Assembly (NCBI RefSeq): GCF_000417875.1
Contig: NW_006920875.1
Coordinates: 536,538-600,537 of the forward strand
From: Pseudozyma flocculosa PF-1
Lineage: Eukaryota > Basidiomycota > Ustilaginomycetes > Ustilaginales > Ustilaginaceae
Reading direction: 5' to 3'
Length of the DNA: 64,000 nt
Below the pieces are notes generated by a model. The model searched no databases. It was not told where the DNA came from and worked only from the letters and a program-made list of their open reading frames with translations. The stretch's first letter is position 1. Every line of letters begins with the position of its first letter. The position numbers were made by a program, and so were the translations under genes. This document shows, piece by piece, positions 53,501 to 64,000 of this stretch.

Positions 53501-56500
53501 TGAGGTAGGCCTCGTACTTGTCGCGACCGAAGCAGGCCACCTCGCCGGTCGAGGCCATCTCGACGCCGAGGATCGGGTCGGCGCCCGCCAGCCGGCTGAA
53601 GCTGAACTGGGGCACCTTGACGCCGACGTAGTCCTTGGGCAGCGACACCTTGGGGTAGGCCTCGACGGGGAGGTCGAGCATGACCTCGGTGGCCATCTGG
53701 ATGGCGTCGACGCCCGTCACCTTGGAGACAAAGGGGAACGAGCGGGCGGCGCGGACGTTGCACTCGATGACCTTGATCTCGTTGTTCTTGGCGATAAACT
53801 GGATGTTGAACGGGCCGGTGACGTGGAGCGAGGCGGCAATCTGCGATGTGGCCACCTCGATGCGGCGGATCGTCTCGGGGTCGAGGTCTTGCGGGGGCAG
53901 GATCAGCGTCGCGTCTCCCGAGTGGACGCCGGCGTTTTCGACGTGCTCGGAGATGTAGTGCATCATCATCTTGCCGTCCTTTGCGACGGCGTCCATCTCG
54001 ATCTCCTTGGCGCCCTCGAGGTACTTTGTGATGACGACGGGATGCTCGCGGTTGACGGCGGTGGCCTGCGACAGGTAGCTGCTGAGGTCCTCGGGCGAGT
54101 AGACGACGTTCATGGCGGCGCCGCTGAGGACGTACGAGGGGCGGACCAGCACGGGGTAGCCGAAGCGGGCGCACGCCTCGTGGGCCTCCTCGAAGCTGGT
54201 GAGCTCCTTCCACAGCGGCTGGTCGACGCCGATCTTGTCGAGCATGCGCGAGAACTTGTACCGGTTCTCGGCCATGTCGATCATCTCGGGCGACGTGCCG
54301 AGCACCTTGACGCCCTGGCGGTAGAGGGGCAGCGCGATGTTGTTGGGCGTCTGGCCGCCCATCGAGATGATGACGCCGTTCGACTGCTCGAGGTCGTAGA
54401 TGTCCAGCACCGTCTCGAGCGAGATGTTCTCGAAGTAGAGGCGATCCGCCTCGTCGTAGTCGGTCGACACCGTCTCGGGGTTGTAGTTGATCATGATCGT
54501 CTTGAAGCCGCGCTGGCGCAGCGTGCGGATGGCGCGGACGGCGCACCAGTCGAACTCGACCGATGAGCCGATGCGGTAGACGCCGGAGCCAATGACCATG
54601 ATGCCGCGGTCGCCGAAGCTGACGTCGTGCTCGACGGCGTTGTAGGTCGTGTAGAGGTAGTTGGTGTAGGCCGGGAACTCGGCGGCGACCGTGTCGATCT
54701 GCTTGACAAACGGCATGATGGCGTGCTCCTGGCGGAGGCGGCGGACGGCGAGCTCGGTGCTGTTGAGGCACTTGGCCAGCTGGCGGTCCGAGAAGCCGAG
54801 CTGCTTGGCCTGGCGCAGCACGCTGGGCGGCAGCTGGGCGGCGCTGAAGGTCGAGAAGACGTTGGCCGCCTTGATCAGGCCCTCGAGCTTGGTGAGGAAC
54901 CAGCGGTCGATCTTGCTCATGTCGTGGACCTTGTCGACGGTGTAGCCCTTGGCAAAGGCGTTGGCGATGGCAAACATTCGGCGGTCGGTGGGGTTGACGA
55001 GCTCCTCGTCAATGTCCGAGTCCTTTGCGTAGTCGTTGCGGCCGAAGCCGTCGAACTGGTAGTCGATGGAGCGGATGGCCTTCTGCATGCTCTCCTCAAA
55101 CGTCCTGCCGATGCTCATGACCTCTCCGACGCTCTTCATGCTGCTGCCGAGCTTGGAGCTGACGCGGACAAACTTGCGCAGGTCCCAGCGCGGGAACTTG
55201 GTGACGACGTAGTCGAGCGAGGGCTCGAAGCATGCCGACGTCTCGCGCGTGACCGAGTTGCGGATCTCGTTGAGCGGGATGTTGAGGCCGAGCTTGGCGG
55301 CGATAAAGGCGAGCGGGTAACCGGTGGCCTTGGACGCCAGCGCCGACGAGCGCGACAGACGGGCGTTGACCTCGATGATGCAGTACTCGCGGCTGTGCGG
55401 GTTGAGGGCGTACTGGATGTTGCACTCGCCGACGACGCCGAGGTGGCGGATGACGTTGACCGCCGTCGTCCTGAGCATGTTGTAGTCGTCGTCGGACAGC
55501 GTCTGCGAGGGCGCAATGACGATCGAGTCGCCCGTGTGGATGCCGAGCGGGTCAAAGTTCTCCATGTTGCACACCGTGATGCAGTTGTTGCGGCAGTCGC
55601 GCACCACCTCGTACTCGACCTCCTTCCAGCCCTTCATCGACTTTTCGACGAGGACCTGGGGCGAGTTGGCAAAGGCGGCGGCGCACAGCTTGCGCAGCTC
55701 GTCCTCGTTCGAGGCGAAGCCGGAGCCGAGGCCGCCGAGGGCAAAGGCGGCGCGCACAATGACGGGGAAGCCAATCGTGCGCGAGGCGGCCAGCGCCTCG
55801 TCCCAGTTGTTGGCGGCGGCCGAGGGCGCGCAGCGCTCGCCAATCTCCTCCATCGCGCGGGCAAAGAGGTCGCGGTCCTCGGTGGTGATGATGGTCTCGA
55901 TCGGCGTGCCGAGGATGCGGACGCCCATGGCCTTGAGGTCCTCCTTTATCTTGATGCCGACGTTGAGCGCCGTCTGGCCACCGAACGTGCAGTAGATGCC
56001 GTCCGGACGCTCGTGGCGGATGACGTTGAGGACAAACTCGGGCGTGACGGGCACAAAGTAGACCTTGTCCGCCAGGCCCGACGACGTCTGGATGGTGGCG
56101 ATGTTGGGGTTGATCAGCACCGTGTAGATGCCCTCCTCCTTGAGCGCCTTGATGGCCTGCGAGCCCGAGTAGTCAAACTCGCCCGCCTGGCCGATGCTGA
56201 GACCGCCGGAGCCGAGGACGAGCACCTTGCGCACGTGGACGCGCGGGTTGGCGGCGGCGTGCTCGGCGTGGATGCCGCCGGGGAAGGCGACGGGGGGCAG
56301 CAGCGCGTCCGGGGTCGGCGAAGGGGCGGCCTTGACGGCGGCGCAGTCGACGACGCTGCGGATAAAGACGTCAAAGAGGTACTCGGTGTCGCGCGGGCCG
56401 GGCGTGCTCTCCGGGTGGAACTGGACGCTGAAGTGCGGGCCCTGGGAGCTGTAGATGCCCTCGTTGGTGCCGTCGTTGGCGTTGACAAACAGCTCGTGCC

Positions 56501-57908
56501 AGCCCGGCTGCAGCGTCGAGGCATTAACGGCGTAGCCGTGGTTCTGCGACGTAATGTAGCAGCGTCCGCTGATCTGGTCGGTACACGGGATGTTGTGGCC
56601 GCGGTTGCCGAACTTGAGCTTCTCGGTCTGCGCGCCCGAGGCGAGGGCGAGCAGCTGGTGGCCGAGGCAGATGCCGAAGATGGGGATCATGTCGTTGCCA
56701 CGCAGCTGCAGCAGGCGGGCGATGCGCGCGATCGTGGGGCCGCACGAGGTCGGGTCGCCGGGGCCGTTGGAGATGAAGAGGCCGTCGTAGGGCTCCGACT
56801 CGACGCGCGGGTCAAGGAAGTCGTGGTCCCACGGCACCACCTTGAGCTCGACGCCGCGCGACGTGAAGCAGCGGATCTGGTTGTACTTCATGCCGACGTC
56901 GAGGGCGAGGATGCGGATGGGCCGTCCCGAGGGGTGCATCAGCGGCGCCTCGAACTTGCCCAGCGACTCTCCGGGCGAGGTGTTGGCGGGCGTGTAGAGC
57001 TGCGGGCGGGTGCTCGACACCTTGGCCACCAGGTTGGTGAGGTTGGGGTCGGCGTAGGGCAGATCGGCGAAGGACTCGCGCCACGATGCGGCGGCGGCGG
57101 CGGACGCGTCGATCTTGCCAGCGCCAGGCTTGGGGGCGAGCAGCTTTCCGAGCATGCTGCCCTTGGTGCGGATGCGCTTGGTCAGGGCGCGGGTGTCGAT
57201 GCCGTAGATGGCAGGGACGCCGTTCTCCTTGAGCCAGTCGCCCAGGCTCGAGTTGGCGAGGTAGTGGCTGAAGTCGTGGCTGTAGTAGGCCACCACCAGG
57301 CCGGCGACGTGGATGCGGCTCGACTCGAACGGCGAGGCGAGCAGGTTCTGGATGCTCTTGCTCGCCTCCTCGCGCGAGGGGACACCGTAGTTGCCGGCCA
57401 GGGGGAAGGTGAGGACAAGGATCTGGCCCTCGTACGACGGGTCGGTCAGCGACTCGACATAGCCGACCATGCCTGGCGGGCGTCGAACGAGAGGTGGGCG
57501 GGGCAAGGCGAGGCGAGGCGGGGCGGGGCGGGGCGAAGATCAGACAGCACAAGGGACGAGGGGGCGACATGGCAACGGACGTCGTGTTGGAGCAAAGGAG
57601 CAACTCATGACAGTCAGCCGGGCCGCGCTATCGAAGGCGAACGCGGTCGGGCGGCGGCGGCGGCGCTCGGAGCGCAGCCACTCACCGGTCTGGAAGACGC
57701 ATTCTCCCGAGATGCTCTTTCCCTCGGCGCCAAAGCTGATGCCGCGGTAGGCGGTGCCGTCGACGAGCTCGAGGACCATCTCGGTGCTGTCCTCGCGGCC
57801 GAGGGGAGGGCTGGTGGCTGGCGGGTACAGGGTGACCTGGCCATCGGCGGCGGGGGGGAGCTGACCAGCGCCCAATGAAGGGGTGGTCACAGAGGTCGAG
57901 GAAGCCAT
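50592..57908 (-). CDS. URA2: URA2: glutamine-dependent carbamoyl-phosphate synthase / aspartate transcarbamylase
   Basis: Multifunctional cytosolic enzyme of the first two steps of UMP synthesis: carbamoyl phosphate from glutamine, bicarbonate and ATP, then carbamoyl aspartate. Exons complement(join(50592..50632,50759..57472,57686..57908)), 2325 residues. The joins give [20 protein letters not shown] and [21 protein letters not shown], both textbook. Order: CPSase small subunit with class I glutaminase ([11 protein letters not shown], nucleophile Cys343; [11 protein letters not shown]); two ATP-grasp halves ([20 protein letters not shown] and [20 protein letters not shown]); MGS-like allosteric region; dihydroorotase-like domain; a Gln-rich linker ([13 protein letters not shown]); ATCase ([13 protein letters not shown] near residue 2070, [19 protein letters not shown]). 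The dihydroorotase-like domain reads [12 protein letters not shown] (Asn1572-Val-Gln1574) where active enzymes have HxH, so it is inactive, as known for fungal URA2. Feedback by UTP is expected from the family. Confidence 0.97.
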
Positions 57909-58271
57909 CTTGCTCGGTGCTTTTTGACTGGGAGGGAAAGAGAGGTTGGGAAAGGGGGTATTGAACGGTTCTAAGGGGATGGCGTGCGAGGCGGACGGAG
58001 GCTGTCAAAAGGCGCCGGGGGAGGGATAGAGTTGCCTGGACGACGGTCTCGACGAGGTCGCAGGGGTTGTCTTCAACGTGAGCCCTCGAATGAGAGTGGC
58101 TACAGAGGCGAAGCGTCGACGACGACGAAATGCGCTGTGGCTTGGTTTTCGCGGAGCGGTTGGGTCGATGAGCTCTAGGGCGATTCGTCGATTGCAGGGG
58201 GATTGGTTGCAGGTTCGAGTGTGATGCTGCGGGTTGTTCGATCTTGCCTCCCTCCAGACTTGCGGTGTTGC

Positions 58272-58380
58272 ACGCTAGAGAGGAGAGAGAGAAAGAAGGA
58301 AGAGAGAGAGGAGAAGAGAGAAGGAGGGAGGAGGAGGAAGAGGAAGGAAGGAAAGGAAGGAGCGAGCGAGCGAGCGAGCG
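58272..58380 (-). promoter_or_regulatory. Pyrimidine-rich tract upstream of URA2
   Basis: On the URA2 coding strand this is about 110 bases of C and T almost without purines, 364-472 bases upstream of the start codon. CT-rich blocks upstream of the start site are common in highly expressed fungal housekeeping promoters; the regulatory role is inferred. The right end carries five GAGC units (plus strand). Confidence 0.45.
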
Positions 58381-59046
58381 ACACCCGACGGCGAGGGCCG
58401 CAGACGCCCAGGTCGTCGGGGCTGCCTCCGGGGCACCACGCACGCTCCGTCGCTCTCTCTTCCTGACCGCCGTCGTCGTCGTCGCCGCCGTTGCCTCTGG
58501 ACCTGCCTCTGCTCTGGTGCTCGCCATGTCCTCGATCGCCCTATCACCTCCACGCAGACGCAGGCTCAAATTTTTTTTCAGCCTGGCTCAACCTTCCTGC
58601 AGGCCTGCCTGCCTGACTGCCTGCCTTGGGATGAGCTTTCTTCCCCCGGCCGGGCAGCGACGAGGGCCAACCCACTCCCGAAGTTTTTTTCCTTCCTGCC
58701 AGAGAGGCTAATCTCGCACTTCAGCCGTCTTCCGCGATCCAATACAATACCTGCAGTGCTGCAAATAGGACAGGCCCGGCTTGTAGTCTCTGCTTTTCCG
58801 AACGGGAGACAGTTTCAAATGGGCCCCCACTCGGGGAATTCGACCGCGTCCAAATGCCGGCCGCTGATTGGCGTGCGTTGGGCGCTGCACGTCGGCCCTC
58901 TGCGCCTCCTCGATCTGGTGTGGCTGCGTCGATCCCGTCGAGTCAGGCTAGGCAGGTCGGCTGAGCAGGGCGGCGGCCATCGTCTATCTGCTGGTCCCGA
59001 CGTGCTCGTCGCTGGTTGGTCGTCGGCCAAAGCGGCCGGGCCGATC

Positions 59047-59109
59047 CAGCAGCAGCAGCAGCAGCAGCACACGCCAGCAGCCAGCAGCAGCAGCAGCAGC
59101 AGCAGCAGC
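59047..59109. repeat. Two (CAG)n blocks
   Basis: About seven and nine CAG units separated by a short spacer, in the gene-free region between the DEAD-like gene and URA2. Confidence 0.9.
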
Positions 59110-59618
59110 CGGCCGTTGATGCCCTCGCCCCTACCCTCTCTCTGCGCTGGCCCAGCCGCAGCAGCCCCTTGAGCGAGCGCACCAACGAGCGTGCGATCCG
59201 AGGCACCGAATCGCTGCCTGCCGGTACCACGACCCTGGCTCATCTTCCTGCTGCTCTGCACCAAACAGGCACTCGAGCTCGACTCTCTATCTGCTCAGCA
59301 TTGCGGCAGAAGCCAGCCAGCGGGTTTTTTTTTGCTCAAGAATGTCGGCTACAACGCCGTGGAAAAGGCGATAGAGGAGAGACGATGCAGATCGAATAGA
59401 AGGGGAGGTGAGAATACAGCATAAAGAGGCGGGGGTCGGGAGAGAGTGTATGAGAGAGAGGGGGAGAGAGGGAGAGACAGGCTAGGGAGCGTGTGGGAGC
59501 GTCGAGCCTGCCTGCTTGCCATGTCGATATTAGTATTAGGGGACGGGGCTGTGTGGCCGGAACAGGATCTTCTATCGTGGCGCTGGCGTGCCTAGGACGG
59601 TGGCCGGGGCCTGGACCT

Positions 59619-62600
59619 CTAGAAGTTGAGGATCTGCTTGGCGTCGATGGGCAGCTCGGCCATCTTGCAGCCCAGGTGGCACTCGAGCGTCCGCAGCATC
59701 TCGACGTCGCCGCGCGGGCCTCCAGAGGCCGTCACGACATTGATGCACACGCTCGGCCGTGCCATGGCGCCCGCCGAGGCGCAAGCGATCCTGTCAAACG
59801 GGCGCAGAGGAGAGTGCCAGGGGAAAGAAGGGAAGGGGTCAGCGGTCTCCTTTCGTCGTGAATCATCGACGAGGTCGCCGCATCAGACCGAACCTGCCGT
59901 TCTTCACTCACTTTTCCTTGTACTCGTCCACGGACCGCGGCATGTCGTAGAACACGATCAGCGGCACCTGGTGGACATCCTTGGGGTGCACGGCCATGTC
60001 GCACACGACGAGCACCTTTTTCGTCCTCGCACCGCCGCCGCCGCCGCCCGCAAAGCCAGCGGGCTGCGCAAATGTGGGCGTGCCCACCATGTTGCCCGTG
60101 CCAAACTGGCTCGTCGGGCTGCGGAACCGGGCGAGCATCTGCTGGCGCGTGTAGCTGTTCATCTCGCGCGTGAGGCCGACCGCCTCGACGCCCTTGGACG
60201 CCAGCTTGTAGATGACGGCCTCGAGCGTGACCGAGTTGGCGCAGTAGACGACCGCCTGGCCGTACTCGATGTCCTCCATCAGGTCGGTGATGAGGTCAAG
60301 CTTCATCTCGTTGGCCGCGTGCGGGCCCATGCCTGGGTTCGGACTGGCCATGCCTCCGCCGCCGTTGGACGTGACGGCGACGTAGAGGTAGTACTGCCGC
60401 AGTCCCTTGAGCGCCGCAATGATCGGATCATTGAGGACGTTGATGCTCGAGTTGACCGGATGCGCGCCCAACGCGTTGGACGGCTGAGTGCCCTCGCGGC
60501 CATGGCCTGGCCGACTCGGCAGGAAGCCGCTCTGCGGCGCAGCGACGCTCCCCACGCCTCCCATCGCAGCCCCCGCGCCTCCTCCGGTGGTCCCGGCAGG
60601 CAGCGCAGATCCGCCATCCCGCCGGACCAGCACGCGGACCGACTCGCGCAGGTGGATCGACTGGGCAAAGTTGAGCACATCCTGCGGCACCGTGTTCGAG
60701 AAGAGGGCCACCTGCCGGTCCAGGCTGGTCGTACCAACGCCAGATGCGCCAGCGTCCTTGGCGCCGCCATCGCCAAAATTGAAGATGCCGCCAGAGTTGG
60801 ATGGAAGCCCGGGGCTCATGGCTGCGATGGCGGCACCCGCTGCACCCGCGCCCAGAGTCCTGCCCGCCGGGGGCGAGGGCTGGGGCAGCACCCGCAGGAG
60901 CGTGCTGACGTGGTCGGCCAGGTTGCGGGCAATCAGCTGGTCCACCTCGTCCAGCACCACCAGGCGCACCTCGGCCGTGCTGATGGGAGGAGGAACGCCG
61001 CCAGCTCCGTTGCCCATGACGCCCATGCCGGATAGCGAGGCGGCGTTGTTGGTGAGGTAGGTGAAGAGCTCGCTCATCTTCTGTGGCGTGCCGACCACGA
61101 TGTGCGGCCAGCTCTGGACGACGGCCTGCGCCTCCTGGTGGACGTCGATGCCGCCGGCAGCGGCGATGTGGACCCTGATGCCCAGCGAGGCTCCCAGGCC
61201 GAGCGCCATCCGCTGGGCCTGCGTCGCCTGGTCGACGGTGGTCGAAATGATGAGCGCCACCGGGCCCCGCGTCGGTGGCGGCACGCCACTGCCCAGATTG
61301 AGACGGCCGCCCAGGCTGGCCGCCAGGCCCTCGGCAGCTGCATTCTCGCGGCCGGCGTTGAGCACAAGCTGCAGCGCCGGGATCACGTACGAGGCGATGC
61401 GCTCCTGCGTCGGCGGCGCCTGGGCGATGATGTCGCTGCCGCGCAGCAGGAAGGGCAGGGCACGCTGCTGGATCTTGTTGGGCGGGCCCAGGCCGTACTT
61501 GAGGATTGAGCGGAGGAGGTCAGGGTGCAGGTTGAGGTGCTCCCACTTGGTGACGATGGCGTTGGGCAGGGTGAAGCCTGAGCCCGCCACCGGCGCACCG
61601 CTGTCACGCGACGCATCTTCGAGGCTCGGCGTGCCCGGACCGAGTCCGAGGCCGTCCTTTCGTCCGTTTGCCGCAGCGGCGCCACCTCCCCCTAGGGCGC
61701 TCCAACGCGCCTCGTTGGCCTCCTTGGCGGCCGCGTTTGCGCTGTTGGACGACCAGCCACGTCCGCCCATTCCCGGCCGAGGACTGAGACCTCTACCGAT
61801 GGCGTCCAGCGGTCCGCCGACGCGAGGAGAGCCGGTGCGCTCGATGCCGCCGCCTGGTCCTCCAAGCTGCGGGGTGCCGAGGTACGGCGTGGCGCCGATG
61901 CCCAGGCCGGCCAGCTGCGACATCGAGCCGCCAGCGCTGGCGCCGGTGCCCTGTACCGTCAGCAGGTGCGAGACGCTGCTCGCCAGCGCTGCAACTTGCG
62001 AGTTGAGAGCGCGAATCTCGTCCTGCGATGCGCCGGGTAGCACCGCCGGCTGGCCGGCGCCCAACGTTCCGGCATTGCCGCTGTTGGTGGCTGCAGCCGC
62101 GCCGCCTCCGCCTGCCAGGCTGGCAGGCGGCAGCGCCTTTGTGCGCTCGAGCAGCAGCGACACGTTGCGAGAGATGCCAGACACTTGCCGTGAGAAGTCC
62201 TTCATCCCAGCCTCGACTCGGCCCAAGCGGTCGATGAGCTCGTTCAAAAGGGCGCTCTGCCTCAGCTGATCGTCCAGAGCGCCGCTACTCGGGGACTCTT
62301 GCACAGCCTGGTGGCCGTGGTGCTCTGCTCTGTGAGCGAAGCTGGGACTGCCGAGCGGCGACAGCGCCGGCGCCGCGGCCATGCTCCCGACCGTGGCTGC
62401 CGTCGGTGAGAGGAGCCCGCCGACGAGGTTGAGGTTACGGGGCAGGTTGAGCGAAGGCGTGCCACGCCCGCCGCTAGCATTCTGTGCGGCGGCGAAGCCG
62501 GCCGAAGTGGGAGCGGGAGAGCCGCCGCCACGGTCGCCACCCCGCGCGTTTGAACTCCGAGACTGCTGCTGCTGCCGCTGCCTTTGCTGACCCGCATCGT

Positions 62601-63801
62601 GCACCGACAGGCTCGAGTGGTGGAGCTGCCCGTCAGAAGACTCGATGGGACTGCTGGTGAGCGGACCTACTCCGCCGCCGCTGTCCGCGTGTGGAGAACC
62701 GCCCGGCGCATTGTCGTGACGGAGCTGAGCATCGCTGGGCTGCGCGTGCGAGACCGATCTCTGAGACACAGCCGAGGCAGGGAAGGGGTACCCCTGTGTC
62801 GCCGAATGGCCGTCTCCCTGTGTAGAGTCGTCGAAGCCGAGGCTCGCCTTGGGACTGGGCACACCCGCGCTGGCCGCACGACCCGAGCCGCGGTCATCGG
62901 CGCTGTCGGAACGATGCGGCTGGCTGACGGTGCGATCGCCATGCTGCGACAACGAGGATCCGATGTTCTGCGGCTGGATCCAGGACTTTGGTCGCGGCCG
63001 ACCTGCTGCGTGTCCGCCAGCGTTGCTCCTCAGCGAGGGACTTCGTTCGAGATCCCAGCCTTGGCCGTCGAGATGCGTAATGCCGCCGTCGCCCCGTGCT
63101 CCTGCGCTGCCATCGCCGCCGCCGCCGCCAAAGACATGCTGGCTGTCGAGGAAGAGGCGGGGGGTTCCGTAGTCGGTCTCGCCACTGACGTTGTTGTCGC
63201 GGCTACCATGGGCGGCCGGGTTGGGGCTAAGGCTGCCCGATTGAAAGAAGTGGTGGTCCTTTGAGGTGGGCGAGCCGGTGAGCGCGCCATTGGTCGAGTT
63301 CTGCCTTTGAAAGAGATGCTTGCCCGCCGAGATGGGGGTGTCGAGGTCGGTGGCCGGGTTGGTGACAAACGAGGGCGCGGGCGAGGCCGAGTTGGCGGAG
63401 CGGAAGCTGCTGACGGAGGCGGCCAGGCTGTTTGACCTGCTGAGGTGCGGGCCCATGTCGCGGGAAGGGATGCGATGGCCGCCGATGGCGCCGGGGCTCT
63501 GCTTTGCGGGGTGCGAGTCGAGGGAGCGGGTGTGGTCGTCGTGGGCGTTGCCGCGAAGGAACAAGACCGAGGCAGACCTCTGTCCGTGGGACTGGACGGG
63601 GCGGCTGGGCAGCGGGTGGGCGGCGAGGCGAGCGGCGTCGGTGCGATCCGACGTGGGCTGCCTGGAAGGGTCGGAGGTGGGCGGCGCGCCGGCGAAGCTG
63701 AGCGAGCCGGGCATGTGCGGGCTGTGGGGACGGGAGCTGTGGGACGAGACGGCAGCATTGGACCAGATGCTGTTGTCGGGGATAAAGGGAGATCCTGACA
63801 T
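59619..63801 (-). CDS. Degenerate eIF4A-like DEAD-box protein with long disordered N-terminus
   Basis: Two exons, complement(join(59619..59790,59912..63801)), 1353 residues; the splice gives DEYKEK|IACASAGAMARPS in frame. Residues 1-500 are Ser/Gly/Pro/His-rich; 505-545 is a helix with coiled-coil character (QSALLNELIDRLGRVEAGMK); from about 750 comes a two-domain helicase fold. A Q-motif region (WEHLNLHPDLLRSILKYGLG, KIQQRALPFLLRGSDIIAQA) is followed by PPTQERIAS where motif I should be SGTGKT (Thr798). Motif II is DEVD (951-954). The motif III region reads FSNTV. The motif VI region HRIGRxGR is replaced by KEKIACASAGAMARP. The end (GDVEMLRTLECHLGCKMAEL) matches the eIF4A/Dbp tail. The fold is therefore kept while ATP-binding and arginine-finger residues are lost; probably an RNA- or protein-binding pseudo-helicase in mRNA metabolism (inference). 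Confidence 0.85.
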
Positions 63802-64000
63802 GGCGGCGATGCTGAGTGCGGGTTGAGTGTGCGGGTTGAGAGTGGGACTCGGGAACGTTGCAGCCCGTCAGCGGGCGGGAATGGAAAGGAGCGCGAGGAA
63901 GGCAAGGTGGAACCAGGCGGGACGGGAGCAGCAAACGAGTGTGGGCAGTCGCAAACGAGACTTGGACGGTGCGACGGGCCGGTGGTGAGGCACAAGTCAG
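63802..64000. other. Upstream flank of the DEAD-like gene
   Basis: Promoter or 5' UTR of the minus-strand DEAD-like gene; nothing else recognised. Confidence 0.45.

Larger units (their letters stand above)
57909..59618. other. URA2 promoter/5' UTR and 3' flank of the DEAD-like gene
   Basis: A strongly purine-rich plus-strand tract (C/T-rich on the coding strand of URA2) covers 58272-58380. (CAG)n stretches occur at 59047-59109. GAGA-rich sequence lies at 59440-59480. No gene is supported. Confidence 0.5.

Noticed and set aside
50667..54566. 1299-residue open frame on the plus strand opposite URA2
   Set aside because: It is an antisense shadow. URA2 codons end almost always in G or C, which removes stops on the opposite strand; the translation is Val/Leu/Asp/Arg/Gly-rich without any domain. 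The same holds for the 1083-residue frame at 54627-57878.

Overview
The window is gene-rich, GC-rich nuclear DNA of a filamentous or yeast-like fungus. The best guess is a basidiomycete of the smut lineage (Ustilaginomycotina). Support: a Rua1-type C-terminal zinc-finger domain gene (Rua1 is known from Ustilago), few and short GTRAGT...YAG introns (mostly 49-125 nt), long uninterrupted exons, a URA2-type fused CPSase/ATCase, and extremely high GC at third codon positions. That last trait opens very long antisense shadow reading frames. The species is not identifiable from the sequence alone.

I support 19 protein-coding genes, most with exon joins checked for frame by hand.

0-16 kb: a 5'-truncated Rua1-domain regulator with micro-exons (+); a Cys-rich two-TM protein (-); a GVP36-like BAR protein (-); a PLP aminotransferase of the 2-aminoadipate/aromatic type (-); mitochondrial malonyl-CoA:ACP transacylase MCT1 (-), which lacks the usual nucleophile Ser; an F-box-like protein with a hexanucleotide repeat in its intron (+); and a polyQ single-TM protein (-).

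16-31 kb: a membrane-anchored ubiquitin protease (+), a J-domain protein with a DnaJ-X region (-), a TGL2-like lipase (+), an F-box protein with an unresolved 3' end (-), and ribosomal protein uL14/L23 with a 621-nt first intron (+).

31-50 kb: the ribosome-assembly factor Noc1/Mak21 (+), pyroglutamyl peptidase I (+), a divergent forkhead-type protein (+), an Ala/Glu-rich protein carrying two related basic amphipathic motifs (-), and CDP-diacylglycerol synthase CDS1 (-).

50-64 kb: the URA2 multifunctional pyrimidine enzyme (-) with a dead dihydroorotase-like domain, and a 1353-residue protein with a degenerate eIF4A-like DEAD-box fold (-).

These genes do not form an obvious single pathway; this is ordinary fungal housekeeping gene order. 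The only functional neighbourhood is uL14 followed by Noc1 (ribosome and ribosome assembly). Intergenic DNA is rich in short tandem repeats (TGCC, CCCTG, GCAC, AGC, GGT) and in GGCCA/AGGC/AAGC-like words. I saw no tRNA, rRNA, transposon, CRISPR or viral sequence. The best leads for something new are the degenerate DEAD-box protein, the MCT1 active-site change, the divergent forkhead protein, the paired-motif Ala/Glu protein and the micro-exon Rua1 gene.
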